A DNA stretch of 5,694 nucleotides, taken from assembly GCA_014523595.1 (NCBI GenBank), contig JAATVN010000050.1, positions 1 to 5,694 on the forward strand. Reading direction: 5' to 3'. The notes beneath the pieces were generated by a model, which worked only from the letters and a program-made list of their open reading frames with translations, was not told the origin of the DNA and did not search any database. The translations under genes were made by a program, and so were the position numbers. Source of the stretch: Nitrososphaerales archaeon TH5888. Its GTDB lineage: Archaea; Thermoproteota; Nitrososphaeria; Nitrososphaerales; Nitrososphaeraceae. Every line of letters starts with the position of its first letter. Within the stretch, counting starts at the first letter, position 1. Positions 1 to 5,693 of the stretch are shown in pieces.

Positions 1-2
1 AT

Positions 3-401
3 CTCATTGAAGGTTGTTATTTAGTAGAATCAAAATTACTTACGGTAAATAATGTCGAGGGAGAACGGATTATTTTAAAGGAAATGAAAGAAATTTGTAG
101 AAAACAATACGTCGATTTTGACATCAAATATTTGGTATTCAAAAAATTAAGAGATGTTGGGTATATTGTTTCTCCAGGTATCAAGTTTGGTTGTGATTTT
201 GCTGTATATGAGCACGGTCCAGGCATCGACCATGCGCCATTTCTGGTTCAGGTTGTAGATAATCAACAAGACATTACGGCTACTGGACTAGTATTAGCGG
301 GAAGGTTGGCAACTACGGTAAAAAAGCAATTTATTTTGGCAATCACATCGATGAAACCTCAAAGAGTTTACTTCCTTGGTTTCGATTGGTGGAGAGCTTG
401 A
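3..401 (+). CDS. endA: tRNA-splicing endonuclease EndA, C-terminal part (5' end outside window)
   Basis: EndA cuts both intron-exon borders of archaeal precursor tRNAs and some other RNAs at bulge-helix-bulge structures, in the cytoplasm. The frame is open from base 3 to the TGA at 399-401, giving 132 residues. The first of these, LIEGCYLVESKLLTV, resembles the family's mid-protein YLxE segment, so roughly the first third of the protein lies off the left edge. The internal ATG at 84 is therefore not the start. The catalytic core is complete. The segment GCDFAVYEHGPG carries the expected Tyr (207-209), HAPFLV carries the His (231-233), and VKKQFILA carries the Lys (one of the two codons at 321-326, probably the second). 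The protein ends in FDWWRA, close to where single-copy EndA proteins end. Whether the enzyme is a homotetramer or needs a second subunit cannot be told from this fragment. The downstream neighbour is convergent. Family assignment is strong. Confidence 0.93.
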   Translation, partial: LIEGCYLVESKLLTVNNVEGERIILKEMKEICRKQYVDFDIKYLVFKKLRDVGYIVSPGIKFGCDFAVYEHGPGIDHAPFLVQVVDNQQDITATGLVLAGRLATTVKKQFILAITSMKPQRVYFLGFDWWRA

Positions 402-416
402 ATCTTACCCTAAGAT
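402..416 (+). terminator. small hairpin directly after endA, possible 3'-end element
   Basis: ATCTTA-CCC-TAAGAT is a perfect 6-bp inverted repeat with a 3-base loop, starting at the base after the endA stop codon. A modestly T-rich run (CTTCTTTAGTTT) follows around 424-435. The stem is AT-rich and short, so it may be only a weak stabiliser or terminator, or chance. No long U-tract follows immediately. Confidence 0.35.
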
Positions 417-493
417 GACATGCCTTCTTTAGTTTGATATGATATGAAAGAACTGACTGATAGCAAAACGTTAATTTCGATTTTATCTCTTGG

Positions 494-499
494 AAAAAA
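494..499 (-). terminator. oligo-T tract downstream of the small minus-strand gene
   Basis: Read on the minus strand this is a run of six T (GATTTTTTCC), about 42 bases past the stop codon of the small gene at 541-816. Archaeal RNA polymerase terminates at oligo-T runs without needing a hairpin, so this is a reasonable 3'-end signal. In an AT-rich genome such runs are common, so confidence is limited. Confidence 0.35.
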
Positions 500-529
500 T
501 CTACTGATAATATTCAATGTGTCCAGGCA

Positions 530-546
530 TAGTTAGTTAGTTAGTA
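530..546. repeat. TTAG tetranucleotide microrepeat spanning a stop codon
   Basis: Three full tandem copies of TTAG occupy 533-544 with partial units on both sides. The last copy contains the TAA stop codon of the minus-strand gene (541-543). A slippage-prone repeat here could change the 3' untranslated part, but slippage inside the three full copies would barely affect the protein because the stop lies at its edge. Confidence 0.6.
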
Positions 547-816
547 TCTTTGGATAATCTGAATCATGCTTATTTCCTTGTCTTTTATCTTGATACAACC
601 ACGATTGGTAATAAACCTCGGATTTGAGCTAATATCATTATTATAATACTCTTCACGCTCCAAGTTTAGCGTACCTATTGGGACTGCCTCAACAGTCAAC
701 CCTTTCTTATTCATTTGTGAAGCAAATATTTCATTTAGATTTACGATTTTCATAGTCTCAGATTCTTCCGAATCTTCATGAGTAGCATTATGATCTGCTG
801 TATGTGCTTCTTTCAT
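541..816 (-). CDS. uncharacterised small protein with His/acid-rich N-terminus (91 aa)
   Basis: I do not recognise the family. The product is 91 residues, hydrophilic, with no signal peptide or membrane segment. Residues 1-21 are rich in Asp, Glu, Ser and His, with His at 5, 9 and 13. Residues 22-91 look like a small folded domain (MKIVNLNEIFASQ… to SMIQIIQRY), with a single Cys in the NRGCIKIKD segment. Two starts are possible: Met1 (816) and Met22 (751-753). I prefer Met1 because a TATA-like box (839-846) is centred about 26 bases upstream, which would give an essentially leaderless transcript. The gene is divergent from the SDR-like gene, with 153 bp between them, and convergent with endA. 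An oligo-T run follows the stop. The promoter position and protein-like composition make a real gene likelier than a chance frame, but no homology supports it. Confidence 0.6.
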   Translation of the reverse strand: MKEAHTADHNATHEDSEESETMKIVNLNEIFASQMNKKGLTVEAVPIGTLNLEREEYYNNDISSNPRFITNRGCIKIKDKEISMIQIIQRY

Positions 817-838
817 GCTTTTTGTATTTTTCCACTGA

Positions 839-846
839 TAAATAAA
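839..846 (-). promoter_or_regulatory. TATA-like box for the small minus-strand gene
   Basis: On the minus strand the sequence reads CTTTATTTATCA (847-836), a good match to an archaeal TATA box. Its centre is about 26 bases from the ATG at 816, the usual TATA-to-start-site distance, so the message would start at or next to the start codon. This spacing is the main argument for the gene being real and for choosing its longer form. Confidence 0.5.
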
Positions 847-852
847 GTGTGT

Positions 853-898
853 GAAAATTGTTCATATGCTATTTATTTTTTAAAATTTTCAAATTTTC
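853..898. repeat. short direct and inverted repeats between divergent promoters
   Basis: The octamer AAATTTTC occurs twice in tandem (883-890 and 891-898), and its reverse complement core GAAAATT occurs at 853-859. They lie between the two divergent TATA-like boxes, where a shared regulator could bind. The elements are AT-only apart from one base each, so chance is a serious alternative. Confidence 0.3.
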
Positions 899-920
899 GG
901 TAACATCTTGCCAATCCTCG

Positions 921-930
921 TTATATTTAA
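921..930 (+). promoter_or_regulatory. TATA-like box for the SDR-like gene
   Basis: TTATATTTAA resembles an archaeal TATA box. Transcription would be expected near 950-952, leaving a leader of roughly 18-20 bases before the ATG at 970. That leader contains an out-of-frame ATG at 957 and ends in a G-rich AAAGGGG abutting the start codon, too close for a standard Shine-Dalgarno. Confidence 0.45.
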
Positions 931-969
931 TAATGTATTAGATATGCCTTCAAGTTATGCCTAAAGGGG

Positions 970-2760
970 ATGGACTCTTATTTGGATGATTCTAAGTTTG
1001 CCGATAAAGTTGTAGTAGTCACGGGTAGCGGAACTGGAATAGGCCAGGCCATCGCAAAGAGATTTGCTGAAAATGGTGCCACCATAATTTTACTTGGAAG
1101 AAGAAAAGAACCTTTAGAACAAACACGCGCTGAATTAGAAAAGATAGTGGCCAGTACAGGGAGCAAAGGAAAAATTAGGATATTCCCGGGAGTTGATGTC
1201 TCAGATGAAATAGCAATAACGAATATGTTCAGTACTATATCAAAGGAAATAGGACCTGTCGATATTCTCGTAAATAATGCCGGAGTTTCAGGACCGGTAA
1301 AGCTGTTTACGAATTCAAATTTTGCTGAATTCAAAGAATGTGTAATGATACATTTAACAGGTACATTTTGGACTACCCTAAAATCCATTGAGAACATGCG
1401 AAAAGACTCTAAAGTTATTACCATATCTACATTTTTCACAGAAGAAAACAAGTATGAACAGCGACCTTATAGATTCAGAACTCCTTACACAAGTGCTCAA
1501 GGGGCAAAAAATAGACTAGCTGAAGCCTTTGCATGGGAATTAGTCCCTGATGGAATACGATCAATAGCTACTAATCCGGGACCGGTTCATTCGGATCGTA
1601 TCTACAAAACTGTTTACCCAAAGGCAGCTGCAGAATTCTTGCGTATTGGAGGCTTTCCTGGGCTATCATCGATTGAAATAGAAAAAATATTGCAACGGCT
1701 ATTGAATATCTTAGGAGAGGATCAGACGGTCATAGATAAAGAAATGGACATGATTCTACAAGACGTATTTAGTGAAAGGATAAAAACTCAAGATGATAAA
1801 ACTAAACTTACTTCAACGCTCAGAGAGCTACTGTCAAAAACTCAGGAAATTGCTGAAAAGATACAACTGAATACGAAGAAAATGATAGTTGACAAGGAAT
1901 TTCTCTCACAGGATCAAGTTGCAGAAATGGTTCTAAACCTATCATCTGAAAAAATGAGCAAGTTATTGAATGGTAGAGTTATCCCAAACGACAGAGTATT
2001 TTATCCAACGAGGCCAATAATTGGAACATATATTCATCAGAAGGATATGGATATTTCGGATAAAGTTATCGTCCTGATAATAAATTCTTCAGCAGAAAAA
2101 GATCTTAAACGTGCTAAAATCATTGCAAATTCTCTTGTTAACAAAATCAAGCAATTGGTGATTCTTACAAAAGATAGTAAAGACTTGAGTTACTATAAGG
2201 AGTACCATTCCCATTCTGTAAATCTATCAAACGAGGATGCAGTAAAGAGAATATTTAGAGTGATTTCAGAAAAATTCTCCGCAATAGATGCAGTAGTTTT
2301 GTTGACTGGTGAGCATGATTATGAAGTGGCGTTAAGGTCCCTTGATAGGAAGCAATGGGATCATCTGGTAGAAGACTACTTGTTTGTACCGGCAATGATA
2401 ACTAGAGAGTCTGTAATCCGCATGGCTCCCGAAGGAGCAGTCAGTGAACCATCTCTATTTAAGGGGTCAACTGGATCAATAATCATAGTAGGCCCGGATT
2501 CACCTGTTGGAGATAAGATTTCTGGAGTTGTTCGAGCAAGGTCAGAAATATTTAGAGGTGCTCTGAGACCCTTCAACGCAACTGTTAATCAAGAATTACG
2601 TGATGTCATAAAATCGAACATAAGACAATACTTGCTGCTTGCTGGAAATATTGAAGGTCGCGAGCCAGATGAAGAAAAAATTACTAATATGATATTGAAT
2701 ATTATCGTACAGTCAGATGGCGGAAATAATCAAACCATATTTTATGTTGACGAATCGTAA
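970..2760 (+). CDS. tandem SDR-like oxidoreductase, resembling the N-terminal half of malonyl-CoA reductase
   Basis: This soluble 596-residue protein holds two Rossmann-type halves. Half 1 (about 10-350) is a classical SDR: TGSGTGIG at 18-25 binds the dinucleotide, Arg44-Arg45 after strand 2 suggest NADPH, NNAG is at 102-105, Ser153 is the active-site Ser, Tyr173 the active-site Tyr, and Pro203-Gly204 follow strand 6. The Lys expected at Tyr+4 is Gln177; a Lys sits at 180. A helix-rich insertion occupies about 230-310. Half 2 (about 360-596) keeps SDR-like spacing (strand at 366-371, TG at 446-447) but lacks the Gly-rich loop and the Tyr/Lys pair. The order of landmarks (PGP-x-x-SDR, then a degenerate second half) recalls the N-terminal half of Chloroflexus malonyl-CoA reductase, which reduces malonate semialdehyde to 3-hydroxypropionate; that comparison is from memory. 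Substrate and activity are unknown. The ATG at 970 is the only ATG start in this frame after the stop at 931-933. Confidence 0.8.
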   Translation: MDSYLDDSKFADKVVVVTGSGTGIGQAIAKRFAENGATIILLGRRKEPLEQTRAELEKIVASTGSKGKIRIFPGVDVSDEIAITNMFSTISKEIGPVDILVNNAGVSGPVKLFTNSNFAEFKECVMIHLTGTFWTTLKSIENMRKDSKVITISTFFTEENKYEQRPYRFRTPYTSAQGAKNRLAEAFAWELVPDGIRSIATNPGPVHSDRIYKTVYPKAAAEFLRIGGFPGLSSIEIEKILQRLLNILGEDQTVIDKEMDMILQDVFSERIKTQDDKTKLTSTLRELLSKTQEIAEKIQLNTKKMIVDKEFLSQDQVAEMVLNLSSEKMSKLLNGRVIPNDRVFYPTRPIIGTYIHQKDMDISDKVIVLIINSSAEKDLKRAKIIANSLVNKIKQLVILTKDSKDLSYYKEYHSHSVNLSNEDAVKRIFRVISEKFSAIDAVVLLTGEHDYEVALRSLDRKQWDHLVEDYLFVPAMITRESVIRMAPEGAVSEPSLFKGSTGSIIIVGPDSPVGDKISGVVRARSEIFRGALRPFNATVNQELRDVIKSNIRQYLLLAGNIEGREPDEEKITNMILNIIVQSDGGNNQTIFYVDES

Positions 2761-2795
2761 AATTAATTGTGATTAAACCTGACAACTTATTCCAA

Positions 2796-2801
2796 TTTTT
2801 T
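2796..2801 (+). terminator. oligo-T run after the SDR-like gene
   Basis: A run of six T lies 36 bases past the stop codon, in the 91-bp gap before the PIN-ATPase gene. It fits archaeal oligo-T termination and would separate the two genes, but the gap is AT-rich throughout, so the call is tentative. Confidence 0.35.
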
Positions 2802-2808
2802 ATTCCAC

Positions 2809-2816
2809 TTTTATGA
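2809..2816 (+). promoter_or_regulatory. possible TATA-like element for the PIN-ATPase gene
   Basis: CTTTTATG in the intergenic gap would place transcription start near 2838-2842, giving a leader of about 10-14 bases before the ATG at 2852. The match is moderate. No convincing Shine-Dalgarno is present. Read-through from the SDR-like gene is the alternative. Confidence 0.3.
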
Positions 2817-2851
2817 AAAGCACATTAATCTAGAAGTTGTACTCTAATTAG

Positions 2852-4669
2852 ATGACCGATAAATTCGTTTTAGATACCAGTGTAATAATTGATGGCAAGG
2901 TTCCAGAAATCATAAATGATAAAATTGAATCAAATAGCCAGGTTATCATCCCCGTAGCTGTTCTGGACGAACTTCAGGCACAGGCATCGATGAACAAGTC
3001 GCATGGAATAGAAGGTTTGCTTGAAATAAAAAAGATAAGGGATTTATGTAAAGCTAGAAAAATAAGTCTGGAATTTAGCGGAACCAGACCAACAATTGAA
3101 GAAATTAGATTGGCTAAACATGGAAGAATTGATGCTATAATAAAAGACATTGCTCTAGATAATAACGCAACTTTGATTACATGTGACTATGTTCAGCATC
3201 TGGTATCCGAAGCGCATGGTATTAAATCAATTCATATTAGTTCCTCTAAAGAAGATTCAAATCTACAATTTGAAAAATACTTTGATAATGACACCATGAG
3301 CATTCATTTAAAGGAAGGTACTTATCCGTTTGCAAAAAAGGGTGTACCAGGTAACTTGAAGCTAATACGTCTGGAAGGAAATAAACTCTCTGCAGGAGAG
3401 ATCTATGAAATAACCAAGGAAATTTTAGAACAATCAAGATCAAAAAAAGGGTTCACGGAAATTAACAAGGATGGAGCAACTGTTATTCAATTAGGCACAT
3501 ACAGAATTGCGATAACTAAAGAACCATTTTCAGACGGGCAAGAAATTACGATCGTAAAACCAATCGCAAAGTTGACACTTGAAGATTATGGACTGAGTGA
3601 AAAGTTATTAACGCGATTGACATCAGATGTCGAAGGAATAATTATTGCAGGACCTCCGGGATCCGGCAAGAGTACACTGGCAAGTAGTCTCGCCGAATTT
3701 TATGTTACTCACAATAAGATTGTAAAGACATTTGAATCTCCTAGAGATTTGCAAGTACCTAAAGAAGTAACTCAATACGGACCTCTTGAAGGAAGCTTCG
3801 AAAACGCAGTTGACATTTTGTTGCTTGTACGTCCTGACTATACCATTTTTGATGAGATAAGGCGATATAGAGATTTTCAAGTTTTTTCGGACATGAAGTT
3901 AGCCGGAGTTGGTATGATAGGAGTTATCCATGCAAGCAAACCCTTGGATGCAGTACAGAGATTTATTGGAAGAATTGAATTAGGAATGATACCACAAATT
4001 CTTGATACCATCATCTTTATGGATGCGGGAATGATAAAGAAGGTTTATGAAATTTCGCTCACTGTCAAAGTACCGTATAAGATGACTGAGGCTGATCTTG
4101 CAAGGCCGGTTGTAGAAGTCAAGGATTTCTCCACAGGTATAACTGAATATGAGATCTATACATTTGGTGAAGAAAATGTCATAGTACCAGTTGACCCAGA
4201 TAACGAAGCAAATCAAAATAATATCTATAAACTTGCAGAGTCAAAGATAAAAGATGTAATTCGCCGTTTTGATCCGAATCCAGAGATATCCATCATTTCA
4301 GACAATAAAGTTAGAATCAAGGTCCAAAAAGATACAATTCCTAGGATAATCGGAAAAGGAGGATCGACTATAAGTGAACTTGAAGATTTGCTTGGTGTAA
4401 GAATAGACGTGGAAATGAAAACTCCTACTCTTGGCAAGGAAGTATATTTTGAAATAAATGAGTCAGGCAATGGAGTTGTCATAAAATTAGACGAGCAAAC
4501 AATTGGTAACAAAGTAAATTTGTATATTGATGATGAATTTATTTGTGCAAATCAGGTGGGAAAGAAATCAAGAATCAAAATTGACAAGAGATCCGAAAGT
4601 GGTAGAAAAATATTGAACGCTATCATAGCCGGTCAGAAAATAAGTATTTTTCAAATTGATAGCAGCTAA
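2852..4669 (+). CDS. PINA-type PIN-domain ATPase with KH domain (605 aa)
   Basis: The domains are in the usual order for the archaeal PINc/VapC-like ATPase family. The N-terminal PIN nuclease domain (about 3-125) has all four acidic metal ligands: Asp8 in LDTS, Glu40 in LDEL, Asp94 and Asp112. The linker domain (about 145-235) contains MSIHLKEG and KKGVPG. The VirB11/PilT-like ATPase (about 240-420) has Walker A GPPGSGKST at 267-275, Walker B-like IFDE with Asp334-Glu335, and a His box GVIHAS with His360. A KH domain (about 478-525) has the GKGG loop at 501-504, and a small beta-rich tail of about 75 residues follows. The Sulfolobus relative, PINA, is known as a hexameric ATPase that promotes Holliday-junction migration with Hjm and Hjc; the same role here is inference, and RNA binding through KH is also possible. 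A stop codon (TAG, 2849-2851) directly precedes the ATG in frame, which fixes the start. The protein appears intact. Confidence 0.92.
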   Translation: MTDKFVLDTSVIIDGKVPEIINDKIESNSQVIIPVAVLDELQAQASMNKSHGIEGLLEIKKIRDLCKARKISLEFSGTRPTIEEIRLAKHGRIDAIIKDIALDNNATLITCDYVQHLVSEAHGIKSIHISSSKEDSNLQFEKYFDNDTMSIHLKEGTYPFAKKGVPGNLKLIRLEGNKLSAGEIYEITKEILEQSRSKKGFTEINKDGATVIQLGTYRIAITKEPFSDGQEITIVKPIAKLTLEDYGLSEKLLTRLTSDVEGIIIAGPPGSGKSTLASSLAEFYVTHNKIVKTFESPRDLQVPKEVTQYGPLEGSFENAVDILLLVRPDYTIFDEIRRYRDFQVFSDMKLAGVGMIGVIHASKPLDAVQRFIGRIELGMIPQILDTIIFMDAGMIKKVYEISLTVKVPYKMTEADLARPVVEVKDFSTGITEYEIYTFGEENVIVPVDPDNEANQNNIYKLAESKIKDVIRRFDPNPEISIISDNKVRIKVQKDTIPRIIGKGGSTISELEDLLGVRIDVEMKTPTLGKEVYFEINESGNGVVIKLDEQTIGNKVNLYIDDEFICANQVGKKSRIKIDKRSESGRKILNAIIAGQKISIFQIDSS

Positions 4670-4739
4670 ATAGTTACAAAGATAGAAGAGTTAAAGAAAA
4701 GGGTCTATTCTCTGACATCCAAATATTTATCCATTGTGC
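4670..4739. other. short gap between convergent genes, possible termination region
   Basis: This 70-bp gap separates the 3' ends of the PIN-ATPase gene and the sugar dehydrogenase gene. Read on the minus strand it contains a pyrimidine-rich stretch with CCCTTTTCTTT (about 4705-4695) that could end the dehydrogenase transcript. On the plus strand only short T runs are visible. No hairpin of note was seen. Confidence 0.35.
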
Positions 4740-5693
4740 TCAACTTATTCTATAGATTGTACCATCGTCGAAGGAAAGCACGTAAAGGAATCCATCAGGT
4801 CCTGTCTTTATATCAGTTACTCCTGCAAAACCCTCTCCAAACAGTATAGAAGCCAATTCGTCATCATTATCTACAACACGATCATCTAACCCTGGTGAAT
4901 CCAAATTAAAGTCTGTTCTGTCATCATTTAATTCAAATCTATACAGATTTCCATAACCAATGTCCCCAACAAACGCATTATTGGAGTATTCGACTCCTAG
5001 TTTATCCGAGTTCAAAAATTCGATATCCGTAATACCAAAGGAATCTATGAAGCTCAGAATTGGATCCTTATAGCTTGAATTTGGGAAGCTAACCAAATCA
5101 TTCTCTGTTATTCCGCTATCTGAAATTGGTCCCATCGCAAGTTTCCATCCACTATTAAATCCTGGAGTTACTAAGTTTATTTCATCGTGTGATTGTGCCC
5201 CATTTTCCGTGTCCCATAAGGTTCCTGTAACAGGATCAACCCCAAGCCCAAAACTATTTCTTATTCCATAAGCCTGATACCAGTTTAAGGGGTCATTGGG
5301 ATTGTCACCTTGGAAAGGATTGTTAGGTGCGGGTGAGCCATCATTTGGATTTATTTTCAAGATTGCCCCACTAAAATCTGGATCAGGACCGTTGACGATA
5401 TTTTGATCTTTTCCATCTCTTTGTAGCTCCCCAGTTACTGAATAAAGATATCCATCATTGCTCACAGCTAGCTTGCCCCCTTGGTGATTAGTAGCCGGTG
5501 TTCCTGGAAGATCCATAAATACTTCCTCATTCGTTAGTTCTGCACCTGCCAGAGTATACTTGTATATTCTGTTTATTACCTCACCATCTTTTACCGTAGC
5601 GTACAAGAATACGCTTTCACCAACTCTTTCTGCCCCCAATAATCCCCGTTCATTCTTACTATCAACAGTTAGTGATACTAAGGGTTGTGCTTG
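4740..5693 (-). CDS. glucose/sorbosone dehydrogenase-type PQQ sugar dehydrogenase, partial (N-terminus outside window)
   Basis: These proteins form a six-bladed beta-propeller that, in characterised members, oxidises aldose sugars or related compounds with calcium-bound PQQ, usually outside the cytoplasmic membrane. The frame is open to the right edge, and 317 residues are present. The upstream residues include ERGLLGAER, matching the family's ERGLLG motif, so the TTG at 5639 is not the start. The expected active-site His is in TNHQGGKL (5484-5486), the Arg in YGIRNSFGL (5259-5261), and the acidic Ca/PQQ-region pair in SHDEINLV (Asp 5184-5186, Glu 5181-5183) is followed by GFNSGW. The protein finishes with the typical last-blade segment TDIKTGPDGFLYVL and GTIYRIS, so the C-terminus is complete. 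Many acidic residues and Asn suit an exported protein, but any signal peptide lies off-window. Whether PQQ is the actual cofactor and what the substrate is remain inference. It converges on the PIN-ATPase gene with 70 bp between. Confidence 0.88.
   Translation of the reverse strand, partial: QAQPLVSLTVDSKNERGLLGAERVGESVFLYATVKDGEVINRIYKYTLAGAELTNEEVFMDLPGTPATNHQGGKLAVSNDGYLYSVTGELQRDGKDQNIVNGPDPDFSGAILKINPNDGSPAPNNPFQGDNPNDPLNWYQAYGIRNSFGLGVDPVTGTLWDTENGAQSHDEINLVTPGFNSGWKLAMGPISDSGITENDLVSFPNSSYKDPILSFIDSFGITDIEFLNSDKLGVEYSNNAFVGDIGYGNLYRFELNDDRTDFNLDSPGLDDRVVDNDDELASILFGEGFAGVTDIKTGPDGFLYVLSFDDGTIYRIS

Noticed and set aside
84..401. endA starting at the internal ATG at 84
   Set aside because: The frame is open upstream to base 3 and the residues before the ATG match the EndA mid-protein segment, so the real start is outside the window.
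402..540. RNA gene or small protein between endA and the small minus-strand gene
   Set aside because: No tRNA-like cloverleaf, box motifs or convincing frame was seen; only a short hairpin and an oligo-T run.
978..1451. 157-codon frame on the minus strand inside the SDR-like gene
   Set aside because: It is fully antisense to a domain with clear SDR motifs, and its product shows no recognisable motif.
2376..2576. Minus-strand frame inside the SDR-like gene
   Set aside because: It lies opposite a well-supported coding frame with no promoter or motif of its own.
970..2760. Full malonyl-CoA reductase
   Set aside because: Only the layout of the N-terminal half is present. The C-terminal half that reduces malonyl-CoA is absent and the SDR lysine is missing, so that activity cannot be claimed.
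2852..3230. PIN domain as a VapC toxin of a toxin-antitoxin pair
   Set aside because: The PIN domain is fused to an ATPase and KH domain in one long chain, and no small antitoxin gene precedes it.
3246..4512. Four minus-strand frames within the PIN-ATPase gene
   Set aside because: They are shadows of a gene with intact ATPase and KH motifs, and no homology or promoter supports them.
4740..5639. Sugar dehydrogenase starting at TTG 5639
   Set aside because: The family motif ERGLLG lies across and upstream of this codon, and the frame stays open to the window edge.
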